In this document: piece by piece, positions 1 through 8,389 of the stretch | How positions within the stretch are numbered: position 1 is the first letter of the stretch | Layout of the letters: every line of letters starts with the position of its first letter | NCBI RefSeq assembly: GCF_900104705.1 | Contig: NZ_LT629734.1 | Span: forward strand, 310,001-374,000 | Reading direction: 5' to 3' | DNA length: 64,000 bases | Origin: Agrococcus carbonis | GTDB taxonomy: Bacteria; Actinomycetota; Actinomycetes; Actinomycetales; Microbacteriaceae | Made by a program: the position numbers and the translations under genes | Notes under the pieces: model-generated | The model's input: only the letters and a program-made list of their open reading frames with translations | Told to the model about the DNA's origin: nothing | Database searches by the model: none

Positions 1-100
1 GCACGACGCTCTCGGCGGCGTGCATGTCGGCACCGGCGTCGCCCGGGTGCGCGTAGGCGGGCACCGGTGCTCCGGTGATGAGGACTTCGACCTGCTCCAT
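1..100 (-). CDS. dut: dUTP diphosphatase, 5' end only
   Basis: Only the first 33 codons lie in the window; the gene runs off its left edge. The minus-strand translation starts at the ATG at 98-100 and reads MEQVEVLITGAPVPAYAHPG followed by DAGADMHAAE. This matches the N-terminal core of trimeric dUTPases, where the P-x-Y/R-x-H-P-G-D-A-G-A-D-L motif is conserved. The enzyme hydrolyses dUTP to dUMP and pyrophosphate, keeping uracil out of DNA. It diverges from the DUF3093 gene at 170, and dut next to DUF3093 and DUF4193 genes is a familiar actinobacterial arrangement. Catalytic motifs further downstream are outside the window and could not be checked. Confidence 0.85.
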   Translation of the reverse strand, partial: MEQVEVLITGAPVPAYAHPGDAGADMHAAESVV

Positions 101-169
101 CGCACCCGAGGCTATCCGAGGCTCGGGCGCCCGGCGAACACTCGTCGGCGGACGCGGGATGATGGGGAC

Positions 170-625
170 ATGGAATCCGCCCCCTCGTACCGCGAGCGGC
201 TCGTGCCGCCGTGGTGGCTGCCCGTCGTCCTGCTGCTCATCGTGCCGGCGACCCTGCTGGTCTTCCTGCCCGTGAGCATCGGAGTTGGGATCGCGGTGGC
301 GATCGTCCTCTACGGCGGCATCGTGGCCGCGCTGCTCATCGGCGCTCCGGTGCTCGAGGTGCGCGCGGGCGAGCTGCGCGCCGGCCGCGCGCACATCGAC
401 GTCGACGACCTCGGCGAGCCGGTCGCGCTCGACGGCGATGCGGCGAGGGCCGCGCTGCGCGCAGGCTGGGATCCCGCGGATCACCACGTGATCTCGCCCT
501 GGACCCGCGCGGTCGTGCGCGTCGCGGTCACCGACGAGCAGGACCCGACGCCCGCGTGGGTGGTCAGCACCCGCAGGCCGCGGGAGCTCGCGGCAGCGAT
601 CACCGCGGCGCAGCGCTCGCGCTAG
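170..625 (+). CDS. DUF3093 family membrane protein
   Basis: A 151-residue protein starting MESAPSYRERLVPPWWLPVV. Two hydrophobic segments (about residues 16-33 and 36-58) are followed by a soluble domain of about 90 residues with the acidic and basic stretches typical of DUF3093, a small actinobacterial family of unknown function with two N-terminal membrane helices. The ATG at 170 is preferred because the reading frame upstream of it (from about 20) overlaps the divergent dut gene and has no family-like sequence. No clear ribosome binding site is seen before it. It converges with the DUF4193 gene at 755-1039. Function unknown. Confidence 0.75.
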   Translation: MESAPSYRERLVPPWWLPVVLLLIVPATLLVFLPVSIGVGIAVAIVLYGGIVAALLIGAPVLEVRAGELRAGRAHIDVDDLGEPVALDGDAARAALRAGWDPADHHVISPWTRAVVRVAVTDEQDPTPAWVVSTRRPRELAAAITAAQRSR

Positions 626-630
626 GGCGG

Positions 631-667
631 CGCTCGCCCGTCGGCTGACGACTCGTCGGCGGGCGCG
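631..667. terminator. Imperfect hairpin between convergent genes
   Basis: The left arm around 631-644 and right arm 656-667 form an imperfect GC-rich stem-loop between the convergent DUF3093 and DUF4193 genes. There is at least one bulge and no T-run, so this is only a possible bidirectional terminator. Nothing else was recognised in 626-754. Confidence 0.35.
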
Positions 668-754
668 CTGAGCGGGCCGGTTCAGGCGACGACGGCTCTG
701 GTCGCGACGGCTCGGGTCGTGGAGCTCAGGCCGGCCGGGTCTTGCCCGTCCGCG

Positions 755-1039
755 TCAGGCGCACTCGCGGCAGATCGGCCCGAGCTTCGTCTCGTGGTCG
801 AACTGCAGGCGGTCCTTCACCAGGAAGCAGCTCACGCAGGTGAACTCGTGCTCCTGCGGCGGCAGCACGACGACGTCGAGCTCGACGTCGGCCAGGTCGG
901 CGGCGGAGAGGTCGAAGCTGCCGGGGTTGTCGGCGTCGTCGTCCGTCGCGACGCTCTTCGACGGCACTCGCTCCTTCAGCGCCTCGATCGACTCGTTCTC
1001 GTCGTCGGTCTTGCGCGGGGCGTCGTAATCGGTGGCCAT
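755..1039 (-). CDS. DUF4193 zinc-ribbon-like protein
   Basis: A 94-residue acidic protein beginning MATDYDAPRKTDDENESIEA. It has a low-complexity acidic N-terminal half and a C-terminal C-x2-C ... C-x2-C pair (residues around 68-71 and 90-93, CVSC and CREC), expected to bind one zinc ion. This is the pattern of DUF4193, a small actinobacterial family usually found near dut, DUF3093 and sepH, as here. The start is supported by an AAGGAA stretch about 8 nt upstream. A CAGAAT -10-like hexamer lies on the minus strand at 1084-1089, giving a leader of roughly 40 nt. Function unknown; a nucleic-acid-binding role is possible but not shown. Confidence 0.85.
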   Translation of the reverse strand: MATDYDAPRKTDDENESIEALKERVPSKSVATDDDADNPGSFDLSAADLADVELDVVVLPPQEHEFTCVSCFLVKDRLQFDHETKLGPICRECA

Positions 1040-1275
1040 CAGGGCATTCCTTGCTGGGGGGTGGTGGGGCGGCGTCGGCGCACATTCTGCACGAATCCGG
1101 CATCCGGGGCAAATCAGATATCTGGCGGGGCGTGCTCCTTGACCGCGGCGGTCGGCACCGACAGGCGGTGCTTCCGACGGAACGCACGGCGCGCCCGCTC
1201 CATTCCCGAGCCCGGCCGGAGCTGCGTGGGATGCTGACGACCCATCCAGATCACGCCAGGAAGGACCGACGAATC
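1040..1275. promoter_or_regulatory. Divergent promoter region of DUF4193 gene and sepH
   Basis: A 236-bp region between divergent genes with no convincing coding content. It holds the leader of the DUF4193 gene with its CAGAAT -10 candidate (minus strand, 1084-1089) and the upstream region of sepH, which ends in an AGGAAGGA ribosome binding site at 1258-1265. No clear -10 for sepH was identified. Confidence 0.4.
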
Positions 1276-2490
1276 ATGCAGCAGCTGAGCGTCATCGGCG
1301 TCGAGGACGACGTGCTCATCCTCGAGTCGGAGTCCGGCGAGCGCTTCCGCGTGCGCGTCGACGACCTGCCCGAGCACCGCAAGCCGCCGGCGGCCATCCC
1401 GCACCGCGAGCGCAAGGCGACGCCGCGCGAGATCCAGGCGCTGATCCGTGGCGGCATGACCGCCGAGGAGGTCGCGTCCTCGACCGGCGAGGAGCTCGCG
1501 TACGTCGAGCGATTCGAGGGACCGGTCGTCGCGGAGCGCGATCACGTGCTCGACTCCGCGCTGTCGATCCCGGTCGCCTCCGGCGACATCGACCCGCTCG
1601 CGGGCGAGACGACCTTCGGCGCGGCGATCGACGAGCGCCTGGACGACCTGCGGGCATCCGACCGCGCGTGGGCCGCCTGGAAGGACGCCGACGGCGGCGC
1701 GTGGACGGTGCGGCTGCGCTTCACCACCGAGGCGATCCAGCACGAGGCCGTCTGGGGCTACGAGCCCAAGAAGGCGACGCTGACGCCGCGAGGCAAGGAG
1801 GCGACCTCGCTGAGCCAGACGGGGGACGCGACGAGCGTCCTCGTGCCCCGACTGCGCGCGATCGACCGCCAGTCGCGCCCCGATGCCGCCGCGAAGGCGC
1901 CGGACGCATCGCCCGCCACCGATGCCGGCGGCGCTCCCCCGATCTCGCAGCGCGCCGAGCTGCCCTCCCACGACGCCGCGCGCGACACCGGCCGCTTCGA
2001 CTCGGATGCGTTCCGCATCCAGCGCGGCGCCGTGCGGTCGACGCCGGCACCGGTCGAGCCCGGGATGGGGCTCGAGGAGGCGGTCGCCTCGGCGGCGGTG
2101 CCCGAGCACGCGCCGAGCGCCCGGCCGGAGCCGACGAAGGCCGACAACCCGTGGCTGCGGCGGCGAGGCGGCGAGGTCGGGAGCCAGCCCGAGAACGTGC
2201 AGGCCGCCGCGATCAACCGGCCGGCCGCCGCCGCGCAGCCCAACCACACCGCCGAGCTGCTCGACGCGCTCCGCCGCCGCCGCAGCGAGCGCGAGGCGGC
2301 GCTGCGCAGCGCCGAGCACGACCCGTCGCCCGTGGACGCCGCACCGGAGCCCGCGATCGAGCCGCTCGAGCACGAGCAGCCCCAGCGGCCGCAGCGCGCG
2401 ACCGGCCCCGTCGGCGGGCGAAAGCGCGGCTCGCGTGCCGCCATGCCGAGCTGGGACGAGATCGTCTTCGGGTCCCGCACCGACGACTGA
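1276..2490 (+). CDS. sepH: Septation protein SepH
   Basis: A 404-residue protein starting MQQLSVIGVEDDVLILESES. The first ~170 residues form the DUF3071 domain that defines SepH, an actinobacterial FtsZ-binding protein that stimulates FtsZ assembly at division. They include a predicted helix-turn-helix-like segment (TPREIQALIRGGMTAEEVAS). The remaining ~230 residues are low-complexity, rich in Ala, Pro and Glu and probably disordered, ending in a conserved-looking tail (RAAMPSWDEIVFGSR) like the C-terminal motif of the family. The ATG at 1276 follows AGGAAGGA by 10 nt; the frame is open further upstream but without similarity. Transcription ends at a strong hairpin just downstream. Confidence 0.88.
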   Translation: MQQLSVIGVEDDVLILESESGERFRVRVDDLPEHRKPPAAIPHRERKATPREIQALIRGGMTAEEVASSTGEELAYVERFEGPVVAERDHVLDSALSIPVASGDIDPLAGETTFGAAIDERLDDLRASDRAWAAWKDADGGAWTVRLRFTTEAIQHEAVWGYEPKKATLTPRGKEATSLSQTGDATSVLVPRLRAIDRQSRPDAAAKAPDASPATDAGGAPPISQRAELPSHDAARDTGRFDSDAFRIQRGAVRSTPAPVEPGMGLEEAVASAAVPEHAPSARPEPTKADNPWLRRRGGEVGSQPENVQAAAINRPAAAAQPNHTAELLDALRRRRSEREAALRSAEHDPSPVDAAPEPAIEPLEHEQPQRPQRATGPVGGRKRGSRAAMPSWDEIVFGSRTDD

Positions 2491-2508
2491 ACCGCATCCG
2501 CACGCATG

Positions 2509-2539
2509 ACGGAGGGCGCCCCGCGGGGGCGCCCTCCGT
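2509..2539 (+). terminator. Terminator hairpin after sepH
   Basis: A perfect 14-bp stem (2509-2522 with 2526-2539) with a 3-nt GCG loop lies 18 nt after the sepH stop. No T-run follows, as is common in very GC-rich actinobacteria. Confidence 0.75.
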
Positions 2540-2632
2540 CGTCGCGCCACGCCGCACGCCGTGCGCACCTGAACCGATCGTCATGTTATGTTGCCCGTCG
2601 GCACAGTCCCGTGCACCTACGAGGAGGTAGGC

Positions 2633-4000
2633 ATGACCCAGTCCGTCACAGACACGTCGCGCGACAATTCGCGCCAGGGGCTCGGAAAGGTCGTCACTGC
2701 GGCGATGGCGGGCACCGTCGTCGAGTGGTACGAGTTCTTCCTGTACGCCACGGCGTCGACGATCGTCTTCAACATCATCATGTTCCCGCCGAGCGACGAC
2801 CCGTACGCCGGCATCATCAACGCGTTCCTCATCTACGGCGTCGGCTTCGTCGCGCGCCCGCTCGGCGGCATCGTCTTCGGCCACTTCGGCGACAAGTTCG
2901 GCCGCAAGAAGCTGCTGCAGTTCGCCATCATCCTCGTCGGCGTCGCGACGTTCCTGATGGGCTGCCTGCCCACCTTCGACGTCATCGGCTACTGGGCTCC
3001 GGCGCTGCTCGTGATCCTGCGCTTCTTCCAGGGCTTCGCGGTCGGCGGCGAGTGGGGCGGCGGCGTGCTGCTCGTCGCTGAGCACTCCCCCAACAAGGAG
3101 CGCGGCTTCTGGTCGTCGTGGCCGCAGGCCGCGGTGCCGGCGGGCAACCTGCTCGCGACCGTCGTGCTGCTCGTGCTGCAGTGGGTGCTCTCGGAGGAGC
3201 AGTTCCTCGGCTGGGGCTGGCGCATCGCGTTCTGGCTCTCGGTCGTCATCGTCGCGGTCGGCTACTACATCCGCACGCGCATCGAGGACGCTCCGATCTT
3301 CCAGGAGGTCCGCGAGGAGGTCGCGCAGTCGAAGTCGCAGGGCTACGGCGTGCTCGAGGTGCTCAAGCGCTACCCCAAGGGCGTGCTGACGGCCATGGGC
3401 CTGCGCTTCGCCGAGAACATCCTCTACTACCTCGTCGTGACGTTCTCGATCGTCTACCTGCGCGAGTTCCTGGAGTACGACGTCGCCCGCATCCTGGGCC
3501 TCCTGGCGATCGCGCACGTCGCGCACTTCATCTTCGTGCCGATCGTGGGCCGCTTCGTCGACACCGTGGGCCGCAAGCGCGTCTACATGGTCGGCGCGAT
3601 CCTCGGCGCGACGTGGGGCTTCATCGCCTTCCCGATGTACCAGTCCGGGAACGACTTCGTCATCCTCGGCGGCATCATCCTGGGCCTCGCGTTCCACTCG
3701 CTCATGTACGCCGGCCAGCCGGCCATCATGGCCGAGCTGTTCCCGACCCGCATGCGCTACTCGGGCGTCTCGCTCGGCTACCAGGTGACGTCGATCGTCG
3801 CGGGCTCGCTCGCGCCGGTCATCGCGACCGCGCTGCTGCGCGAGTTCGACTCGCACGTGCCGGTCGCCGTGTACCTCGTGGTCGCGTGCGCGATCACGCT
3901 CGTGGCGGTCTTCGCCCTGAAGGAGACCAAGGGCATCTCGCTGCACGACGTGGACGACGAGGACCGTCGCCGCATCGCGAGCGAGAAGGGCACCGCCTGA
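2633..4000 (+). CDS. MFS transporter, metabolite:H+ symporter (MHS) type
   Basis: A 455-residue polytopic membrane protein with about 12 hydrophobic segments. The MHS subfamily signature is clear: GTVVEWYEFFLYATAS in helix 1, the loop motif GHFGDKFGRKK after helix 2, and RFFQGFAVGGEWGGGVL in helix 4. This group includes ProP, ShiA and KgtP, which import osmolytes or organic acids with protons; the substrate here cannot be told. The ATG at 2633 has GAGGAGG six nt upstream; an earlier in-frame ATG at 2588 is unlikely. A TATGTT -10 candidate lies at 2587-2592. The two dehydrogenase genes that follow suggest uptake of an organic or hydroxy acid, but a hairpin separates them. Confidence 0.88.
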   Translation: MTQSVTDTSRDNSRQGLGKVVTAAMAGTVVEWYEFFLYATASTIVFNIIMFPPSDDPYAGIINAFLIYGVGFVARPLGGIVFGHFGDKFGRKKLLQFAIILVGVATFLMGCLPTFDVIGYWAPALLVILRFFQGFAVGGEWGGGVLLVAEHSPNKERGFWSSWPQAAVPAGNLLATVVLLVLQWVLSEEQFLGWGWRIAFWLSVVIVAVGYYIRTRIEDAPIFQEVREEVAQSKSQGYGVLEVLKRYPKGVLTAMGLRFAENILYYLVVTFSIVYLREFLEYDVARILGLLAIAHVAHFIFVPIVGRFVDTVGRKRVYMVGAILGATWGFIAFPMYQSGNDFVILGGIILGLAFHSLMYAGQPAIMAELFPTRMRYSGVSLGYQVTSIVAGSLAPVIATALLREFDSHVPVAVYLVVACAITLVAVFALKETKGISLHDVDDEDRRRIASEKGTA

Positions 4001-4023
4001 TCCACGGATCGACCCCTGAGCGG

Positions 4024-4053
4024 GCGGGCGGCGAGGGCTTCCTCGCCGCCCGC
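4024..4053 (+). terminator. Terminator hairpin after MHS transporter
   Basis: A 13-bp perfect stem (4024-4036 with 4041-4053) with a GCTT loop, 24 nt after the transporter stop codon. Confidence 0.75.
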
Positions 4054-4103
4054 TCCGCGTCGGAGGGGATAGCGTGGAACCCTCACCTCGGAAGGAATCG
4101 ACG

Positions 4104-5018
4104 ATGACGTCAATCGCCTGGATCGGACTCGGCAACATGGGCAGCCGGATGTCCTCCCACCTCGTCAGCGCCGGCCACGACGTGCGCGGCTACGACGTCG
4201 TCGACGCGCTGCGCGCGGCGGCCGCCGACCACGGCGTGCACGCCGTCGGCTCGATCGCGGAGGCGGTCGAGGGCGCGGAGGTCGTGATCCTCAGCCTGCC
4301 GAAGGGCGAGCACGTGCGGTCGGTGCTCGCCGACCCCGACGGCGTCTTCGACCACGCGGCCCCGGGAACCCTCATCCTCGACACCTCGACGGTCGACATC
4401 GAGACCTCGCGCTGGTCGCACGGCGAAGCGGGTTCGCGCGGCTTCCGGTTCGTCGACTCCCCCATCTCCGGCGGCACGCAGGGCGCCGAGGCGGGCACGC
4501 TCACCTTCATGCTCGGCGGCGACGAGGCCGATGTGGCCGACGCGCGCGAGGTCGTGCTGCCCATGGCCGGCAACGTGATGGTCGTGGGCGAGGCCACGCA
4601 CGGGATCGCCGCGAAGCTCGTGAACAACATGATGCTGGGCATCTCGATCCTGGGCATGAGCGAGGGCGCGCAGCTCGCGCAGCAGCTCGGGCTCGACGCC
4701 AAGGCCTTCTTCGACGTCGCGCGCGTCTCCTCCGGCGACAGCTGGGCGCTGCGCACCTGGTACCCGGTGCCGGGCGTCGTGCCGGGCGCAGCGGCCAACC
4801 ACAACTTCGATGCGTCGTTCTCGGCGATGCTGTGCCACAAGGACATCACGCTCGCCGTCGCGGGCGCCGAGGCGGCAGGCGTCCGCGTGCCTGCCGCGAC
4901 GCTCATCCGCGATCAGCTGCAGCGCCTGCTCGACGACGGGCTCGGCGGCAAGGACTGCACGCTCGTCGTGCGAGAGACGTCGCCCGACGGCACGGTCGCG
5001 GGCTGGGACGGCCGCTGA
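4104..5018 (+). CDS. NAD(P)-dependent beta-hydroxyacid dehydrogenase (3-hydroxyisobutyrate dehydrogenase type)
   Basis: A 304-residue enzyme. The N-terminal Rossmann motif is IAWIGLGNMGSRMSSHL, the substrate motif is DSPISGGTQGAEAGTLTFMLGG, and the catalytic-lysine motif GIAAKLVNNMMLG follows, all diagnostic of the 3-hydroxyisobutyrate / tartronate semialdehyde dehydrogenase family. It would oxidise a beta-hydroxyacid to a semialdehyde or the reverse; mmsB-like valine catabolism is one option, but no other valine-degradation gene is nearby. The ATG at 4104 is preceded by GGAAGGA; a TAGCGT -10 candidate lies at 4070-4075, so it probably has its own promoter. Its stop overlaps the next start (TGATG), implying translational coupling. 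Confidence 0.85.
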   Translation: MTSIAWIGLGNMGSRMSSHLVSAGHDVRGYDVVDALRAAAADHGVHAVGSIAEAVEGAEVVILSLPKGEHVRSVLADPDGVFDHAAPGTLILDTSTVDIETSRWSHGEAGSRGFRFVDSPISGGTQGAEAGTLTFMLGGDEADVADAREVVLPMAGNVMVVGEATHGIAAKLVNNMMLGISILGMSEGAQLAQQLGLDAKAFFDVARVSSGDSWALRTWYPVPGVVPGAAANHNFDASFSAMLCHKDITLAVAGAEAAGVRVPAATLIRDQLQRLLDDGLGGKDCTLVVRETSPDGTVAGWDGR

Positions 5019-6121
5019 TGCGCATCCGGGGCGCCGTGCTGCGCGCGATCGGCGCCGAGCGACCCTTCGCGCAGTCGCGGCCGCTCGACCTGGTCGAGCT
5101 CGAGCTCGATCCGCCGGGCCCGGGCGAGCTGCTCGTGCGCATCGAGGCGGCGGGGCTCTGCCACAGCGACCTCTCGGTCGTCGACGGCGCGCGACCGCGA
5201 CCCGTGCCGATGCTGCTCGGCCACGAGGCCGCCGGCATCGTCGAGGCGGTCGGCGACGGGGTCGACGATGTCGTCGCGGGGCAGCGCGTGGTGACGACCT
5301 TCCTGCCGCGCTGCGGCGAGTGCGCCGCGTGCGCGACCGACGGCCGGCTGCCCTGCGAGCGCGGCTCCGCCTCGAACGGCGCCGGCGAGCTGCTCGGCGG
5401 CGGCCGGCGCCTGCACGAGGGCGCGGCTGGGGTGCACCACCACCTCGGCGTCTCGGCCTTCGCGACCCACGCGGTCGTCGACCGTCGCTCGGTCGTGCCC
5501 GTCGGCGACGACGTCCCGCCGCAGGTCGCGGCGGTCCTCGGCTGCGCGATGCTCACGGGCGGTGGGGCGGTCATCAACGCCGGCCGGCCCGCCGAGGGCG
5601 ACGACATCGTGATCGTCGGGCTCGGAGGGGTCGGCATGGCCGCACTCCTCGCCGCGGTCTCGCTCGGCGTGGGCCGCGTCATCGGGGTGGATGCGGTGCC
5701 GGCGAAGCTCGACCGGGCGCGGGAGCTCGGCGCGCACGTCGCGCTCTCCCCCGACGAGGCGATCGAGCAGGGCCTCCGCGCTCCCGTCGTGGTCGAGGCC
5801 GCCGGCCACCCGAAGGCGTTCGAGACCGCGCTCGCGCTCACGGCGCCCGGCGGGACGACCGTGACCGTCGGCCTGCCGCATCCGGACGCCCGCTCGTCGG
5901 TGTCGCCGCTCACGCTCACGGCCGAGGCGCGCACGGTGATCGGCTCGTACCTCGGCTCGGCGGTGCCGTCGCGCGACATCCCGCGCTACGAGCAGCTGTG
6001 GCGCGAGGGACGCCTGCCCGTCGAGGAGCTCGTCACGAGCGAGATCGCGCTCGACGACCTCAACGAGGCGCTCGACACCCTCGCCGACGGCCGGGCGATC
6101 CGCCAGGTCGTGCGGTTCTGA
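5018..6121 (+). CDS. Zinc-dependent alcohol dehydrogenase
   Basis: A 367-residue MDR-superfamily dehydrogenase. Catalytic zinc ligands are visible as Cys in GLCHSD and His in GHEAAG, with a probable third Cys in LGCAMLTGG. The structural-zinc loop C-x2-C-x2-C-x7-C is complete. The Rossmann motif IVGLGGVGMAALLAA lies about residue 195-210. It resembles class III / aryl-alcohol type enzymes that oxidise alcohols or aldehydes with NAD. The ATG overlaps the stop of the upstream hydroxyacid dehydrogenase by one base, so the two probably act in one pathway; the substrate is not identifiable. Confidence 0.85.
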   Translation: MRIRGAVLRAIGAERPFAQSRPLDLVELELDPPGPGELLVRIEAAGLCHSDLSVVDGARPRPVPMLLGHEAAGIVEAVGDGVDDVVAGQRVVTTFLPRCGECAACATDGRLPCERGSASNGAGELLGGGRRLHEGAAGVHHHLGVSAFATHAVVDRRSVVPVGDDVPPQVAAVLGCAMLTGGGAVINAGRPAEGDDIVIVGLGGVGMAALLAAVSLGVGRVIGVDAVPAKLDRARELGAHVALSPDEAIEQGLRAPVVVEAAGHPKAFETALALTAPGGTTVTVGLPHPDARSSVSPLTLTAEARTVIGSYLGSAVPSRDIPRYEQLWREGRLPVEELVTSEIALDDLNEALDTLADGRAIRQVVRF

Positions 6122-6128
6122 GCCCGGA

Positions 6129-6147
6129 GCTCACCGTCGCGGTGAGC
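6129..6147 (+). terminator. Hairpin after alcohol dehydrogenase
   Basis: The 7-bp stem GCTCACC/GGTGAGC with loop GTCGC lies 7 nt after the stop codon. A similar hairpin precedes the repeat element after sucB. Confidence 0.55.
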
Positions 6148-6159
6148 GCGGAGGGCTCA

Positions 6160-6204
6160 GGGTCGAGGAGCGCGCCCGCGCAGCGGGCACGCGTCACGAG
6201 ACCC
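6160..6204. repeat. Dispersed intergenic palindromic repeat, copy 1
   Basis: About 45 bp bounded by GGGTC and GACCC, containing GGTCGAGGAGCGCG ... ACGCGTCACGAGACC. Related copies occur at 25824-25878, 54143-54231 and 61454-61590, always between genes. The inner part is GC-rich and self-complementary. The rest of the 6122-6316 gap holds a hairpin and the promoter of the next gene. Confidence 0.7.
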
Positions 6205-6316
6205 GGCCGCCCCCGAGCCACGCCGCGTCGCCGCGTCGCTGCGCACCGGCGTGTCGTTCCTCAGGTTTCGGTGAAGTTCAGAGCCAGAGAGTTGCAGATC
6301 GCGCAGAATAGCGGTC

Positions 6317-7237
6317 ATGTCCCAGCACCACCCCTCCACGCCGAATCCTGCTGCGCAGGATTCCTCCGTCCCGCCCGCCGCACCTGCGCCGGGCTACCAG
6401 CCTGCTCCGGCGCAGTACGGCCAGCAGCCCGCCTTCGGCCCGCCCGCGCCCGTCGAGACGAAGAAGTCGCGCAACGTCCTCGGCCTCGTCGCCATGATCG
6501 TCGCCATCGTGGGCTTCATCTTCGCCTGCATCCCGGGCGCGCTCATCGTCGGCTGGGTGCTGCTGCCCATCGGCTTCATCCTCGGCATCGTGTCGCTGTT
6601 CATGCGCGACAAGGCCAAGGGCATGGGCATCGCCGCCCTGATCATCTCGGTCGTCGGCACCATCGTCGGCGTCGTCGTGTTCTTCGCGGTCGCCGCCGCC
6701 GCCTTCAACGACGCCTTCGACGAGTCGACGTCCGTCGTCGAGCCGGCCGAGGTCGAGGGCGCGAGCGATGAGGGCGCCGCCCCCGCCGCCGACCAGGGAG
6801 ATGCAGCGACCGGCGAGGAGGGTACGCGTGAGAACCCGCTCCCGATCGGCAGCACCATCAGCAGCGACGAGTGGACGGTGACCGTCGACTCCCACGACGC
6901 TGCCGCGGCCGAAACCGTCGCGGGCGCCATGGGTGGGGGCGTGAACGACCCGGCACCCGACGGCTCGCACTACGAGATCGTCACGTACACCGTCACCTAC
7001 ACGGGCGACGACTCCGGCTACGCCGCGATGGTCATGGTCGACCTCGTGACCGAGGGCGGCAACGTCATCGACGCCTTCGACAACCCCGTACTGCTCGACG
7101 ACAGCATCGGCGCCGACGAGCTCTTCAGCGGCGCCTCGTCCACAGGCTCGGTCGCCTTCACCGTGCCGGACGGCGAGGCGGCCCTGATCCGGGTGCAGCC
7201 CGGCTTCATCGCCGACGAGATGTTCTTCCAGCCGTAA
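6317..7237 (+). CDS. Membrane protein with DUF4190/DUF4352-like architecture
   Basis: A 306-residue protein. A Pro/Gln/Ala-rich cytoplasmic N-terminus (about residues 1-45) precedes hydrophobic segments at about 52-72, 74-93 and 104-130, typical of DUF4190-like small membrane modules. An acidic linker and an extracellular beta-rich domain (about 165-306) follow and resemble DUF4352, a telokin-like Ig-fold domain found in surface lipoproteins. There is no signal peptide or lipobox. A CAGAAT hexamer at 6304-6309 ends 7 nt before the ATG and no ribosome binding site is seen, so the transcript may be leaderless. Role unknown; the domain assignment is by overall pattern and less certain than the membrane topology. 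Confidence 0.75.
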   Translation: MSQHHPSTPNPAAQDSSVPPAAPAPGYQPAPAQYGQQPAFGPPAPVETKKSRNVLGLVAMIVAIVGFIFACIPGALIVGWVLLPIGFILGIVSLFMRDKAKGMGIAALIISVVGTIVGVVVFFAVAAAAFNDAFDESTSVVEPAEVEGASDEGAAPAADQGDAATGEEGTRENPLPIGSTISSDEWTVTVDSHDAAAAETVAGAMGGGVNDPAPDGSHYEIVTYTVTYTGDDSGYAAMVMVDLVTEGGNVIDAFDNPVLLDDSIGADELFSGASSTGSVAFTVPDGEAALIRVQPGFIADEMFFQP

Positions 7238-7250
7238 GCACTCACCTACC

Positions 7251-7294
7251 GCTCGAGGGGCGTCACGGCGCATGCGCTGTGACGCCCCTCGAGC
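7251..7294. terminator. Bidirectional terminator
   Basis: A perfect 16-bp stem (7251-7266 with 7279-7294) whose loop is itself the palindrome GCGCATGCGC, placed between the convergent membrane-protein gene and the phosphatase gene. Confidence 0.85.
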
Positions 7295-7306
7295 GTTCGG
7301 GCGCCC

Positions 7307-8389
7307 TCAGGCGAAGGCGCCGAAGCGGCGCAGCGGCACGCGCAGCTCGTCGGGCGTGAGCGAGCCGTGCTGGCCGATCATGCCGCGGGCGGGGTCCGCC
7401 GCGTCGAGGTAGATCGCGCGTCGGCCGCGGCTCGCCACGAACACATCGCCCAGCCGCGGCGCGACGTCGGGGTGCACCTCGCCGAACCAGCCCGAGGCCG
7501 TGGCCTCGTCGCGCGTCGCGACCCACGCGGCGTCGCCGAGCCAGGCGCGCCACGCGCCGGCCACCGCATCCGCCGACCCGCCCGGGGCGAGGTGCAGCTG
7601 GAGGCAGCGCGGCTCGCCGGCGACGTGGGCGACGCCGTCGAGCAGCGCGGGCTCGACGATCAGGTGGCCGGATGCGTCGACGTCGACCATGCCGTGATCC
7701 GCGGTCGCGACGAGGCCCGTCCGGCGCGGCAGCCCCGCGACGAGGTCGCGCACCGCGCCGTCGAGCTGCTCGAGCGCGTCGACCCAGCGGTCGCTCTGCC
7801 AGCCGTCGTCGTGCCCGATGCGGTCGAGCTCCGGCACGTAGAGGTAGACGAGCACGCGCTCGCGAGCGGCGTCTCGGGCGAGCGCGAACCGCTCGGCGAG
7901 GGTGCGCGCACCGCGGTACTCGCCGCCGCGCAGCACGGCCTGGGTGAAGCCGCTCGCCGCGTGCTTCTGCTCGCCGATGACGATCGAGGGCGTCTGCTCG
8001 AGCAGCGTCGGCAGGCGCTGCCAGCGCAGCGGATCCATCGGACCGCCCCAGTCGCGCAGCTGGTTGCGCACGCCGTGGCCGGGCACGAGCGCGTCGTAGC
8101 CGACGATGCCGTGCTCACCGGCGAGCGCCCCCGTCATGAGGCTCGCCAGCGCCACCGCCGTCGTCGACGGGAAGCCGGCGTCGAGCGAGCCTCCCGGCGC
8201 GGTCGCGAGCGTGCGCGCGTGGCCGGCGCGCTGCCCGAGCTGCGCCGACCCGAGCCCGTCGACGAGCAGCACCACGGCGCCCTCCACAGGCGGGAGCGAG
8301 AGCGGGTTGCGCTCGCCGCGCATCGCGAGCGACGAACTGCGCAGCACGTCGGCAAGGCTCCGGGATCCGGGCGCCCTGGTCGGTAGCAT
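7307..8389 (-). CDS. Alkaline phosphatase superfamily (nucleotide pyrophosphatase/phosphodiesterase-like) protein
   Basis: A 360-residue protein with the metal-binding layout of type I phosphodiesterase/nucleotide pyrophosphatases: VVLLVDGLG (Asp ligand), [16 protein letters not shown] (nucleophilic Thr), [15 protein letters not shown] (Asp/His ligands), [11 protein letters not shown] (Asp-His ligands) and [11 protein letters not shown] (His ligand). All key residues appear present. It probably cleaves a phosphodiester or phosphate monoester in the cytoplasm, as no signal peptide is seen; the substrate is unknown. The ATG at 8389 is preceded at 6 nt by TAGGCT and not by a ribosome binding site, indicating a leaderless transcript. 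Confidence 0.85.
   Translation of the reverse strand: MLPTRAPGSRSLADVLRSSSLAMRGERNPLSLPPVEGAVVLLVDGLGSAQLGQRAGHARTLATAPGGSLDAGFPSTTAVALASLMTGALAGEHGIVGYDALVPGHGVRNQLRDWGGPMDPLRWQRLPTLLEQTPSIVIGEQKHAASGFTQAVLRGGEYRGARTLAERFALARDAARERVLVYLYVPELDRIGHDDGWQSDRWVDALEQLDGAVRDLVAGLPRRTGLVATADHGMVDVDASGHLIVEPALLDGVAHVAGEPRCLQLHLAPGGSADAVAGAWRAWLGDAAWVATRDEATASGWFGEVHPDVAPRLGDVFVASRGRRAIYLDAADPARGMIGQHGSLTPDELRVPLRRFGAFA

Noticed and set aside
2588..2632. Earlier ATG for the MHS transporter
   Set aside because: It lies within the likely -10 region (TATGTT), and the 15 additional residues do not look like the family N-terminus. ATG 2633 has GAGGAGG.
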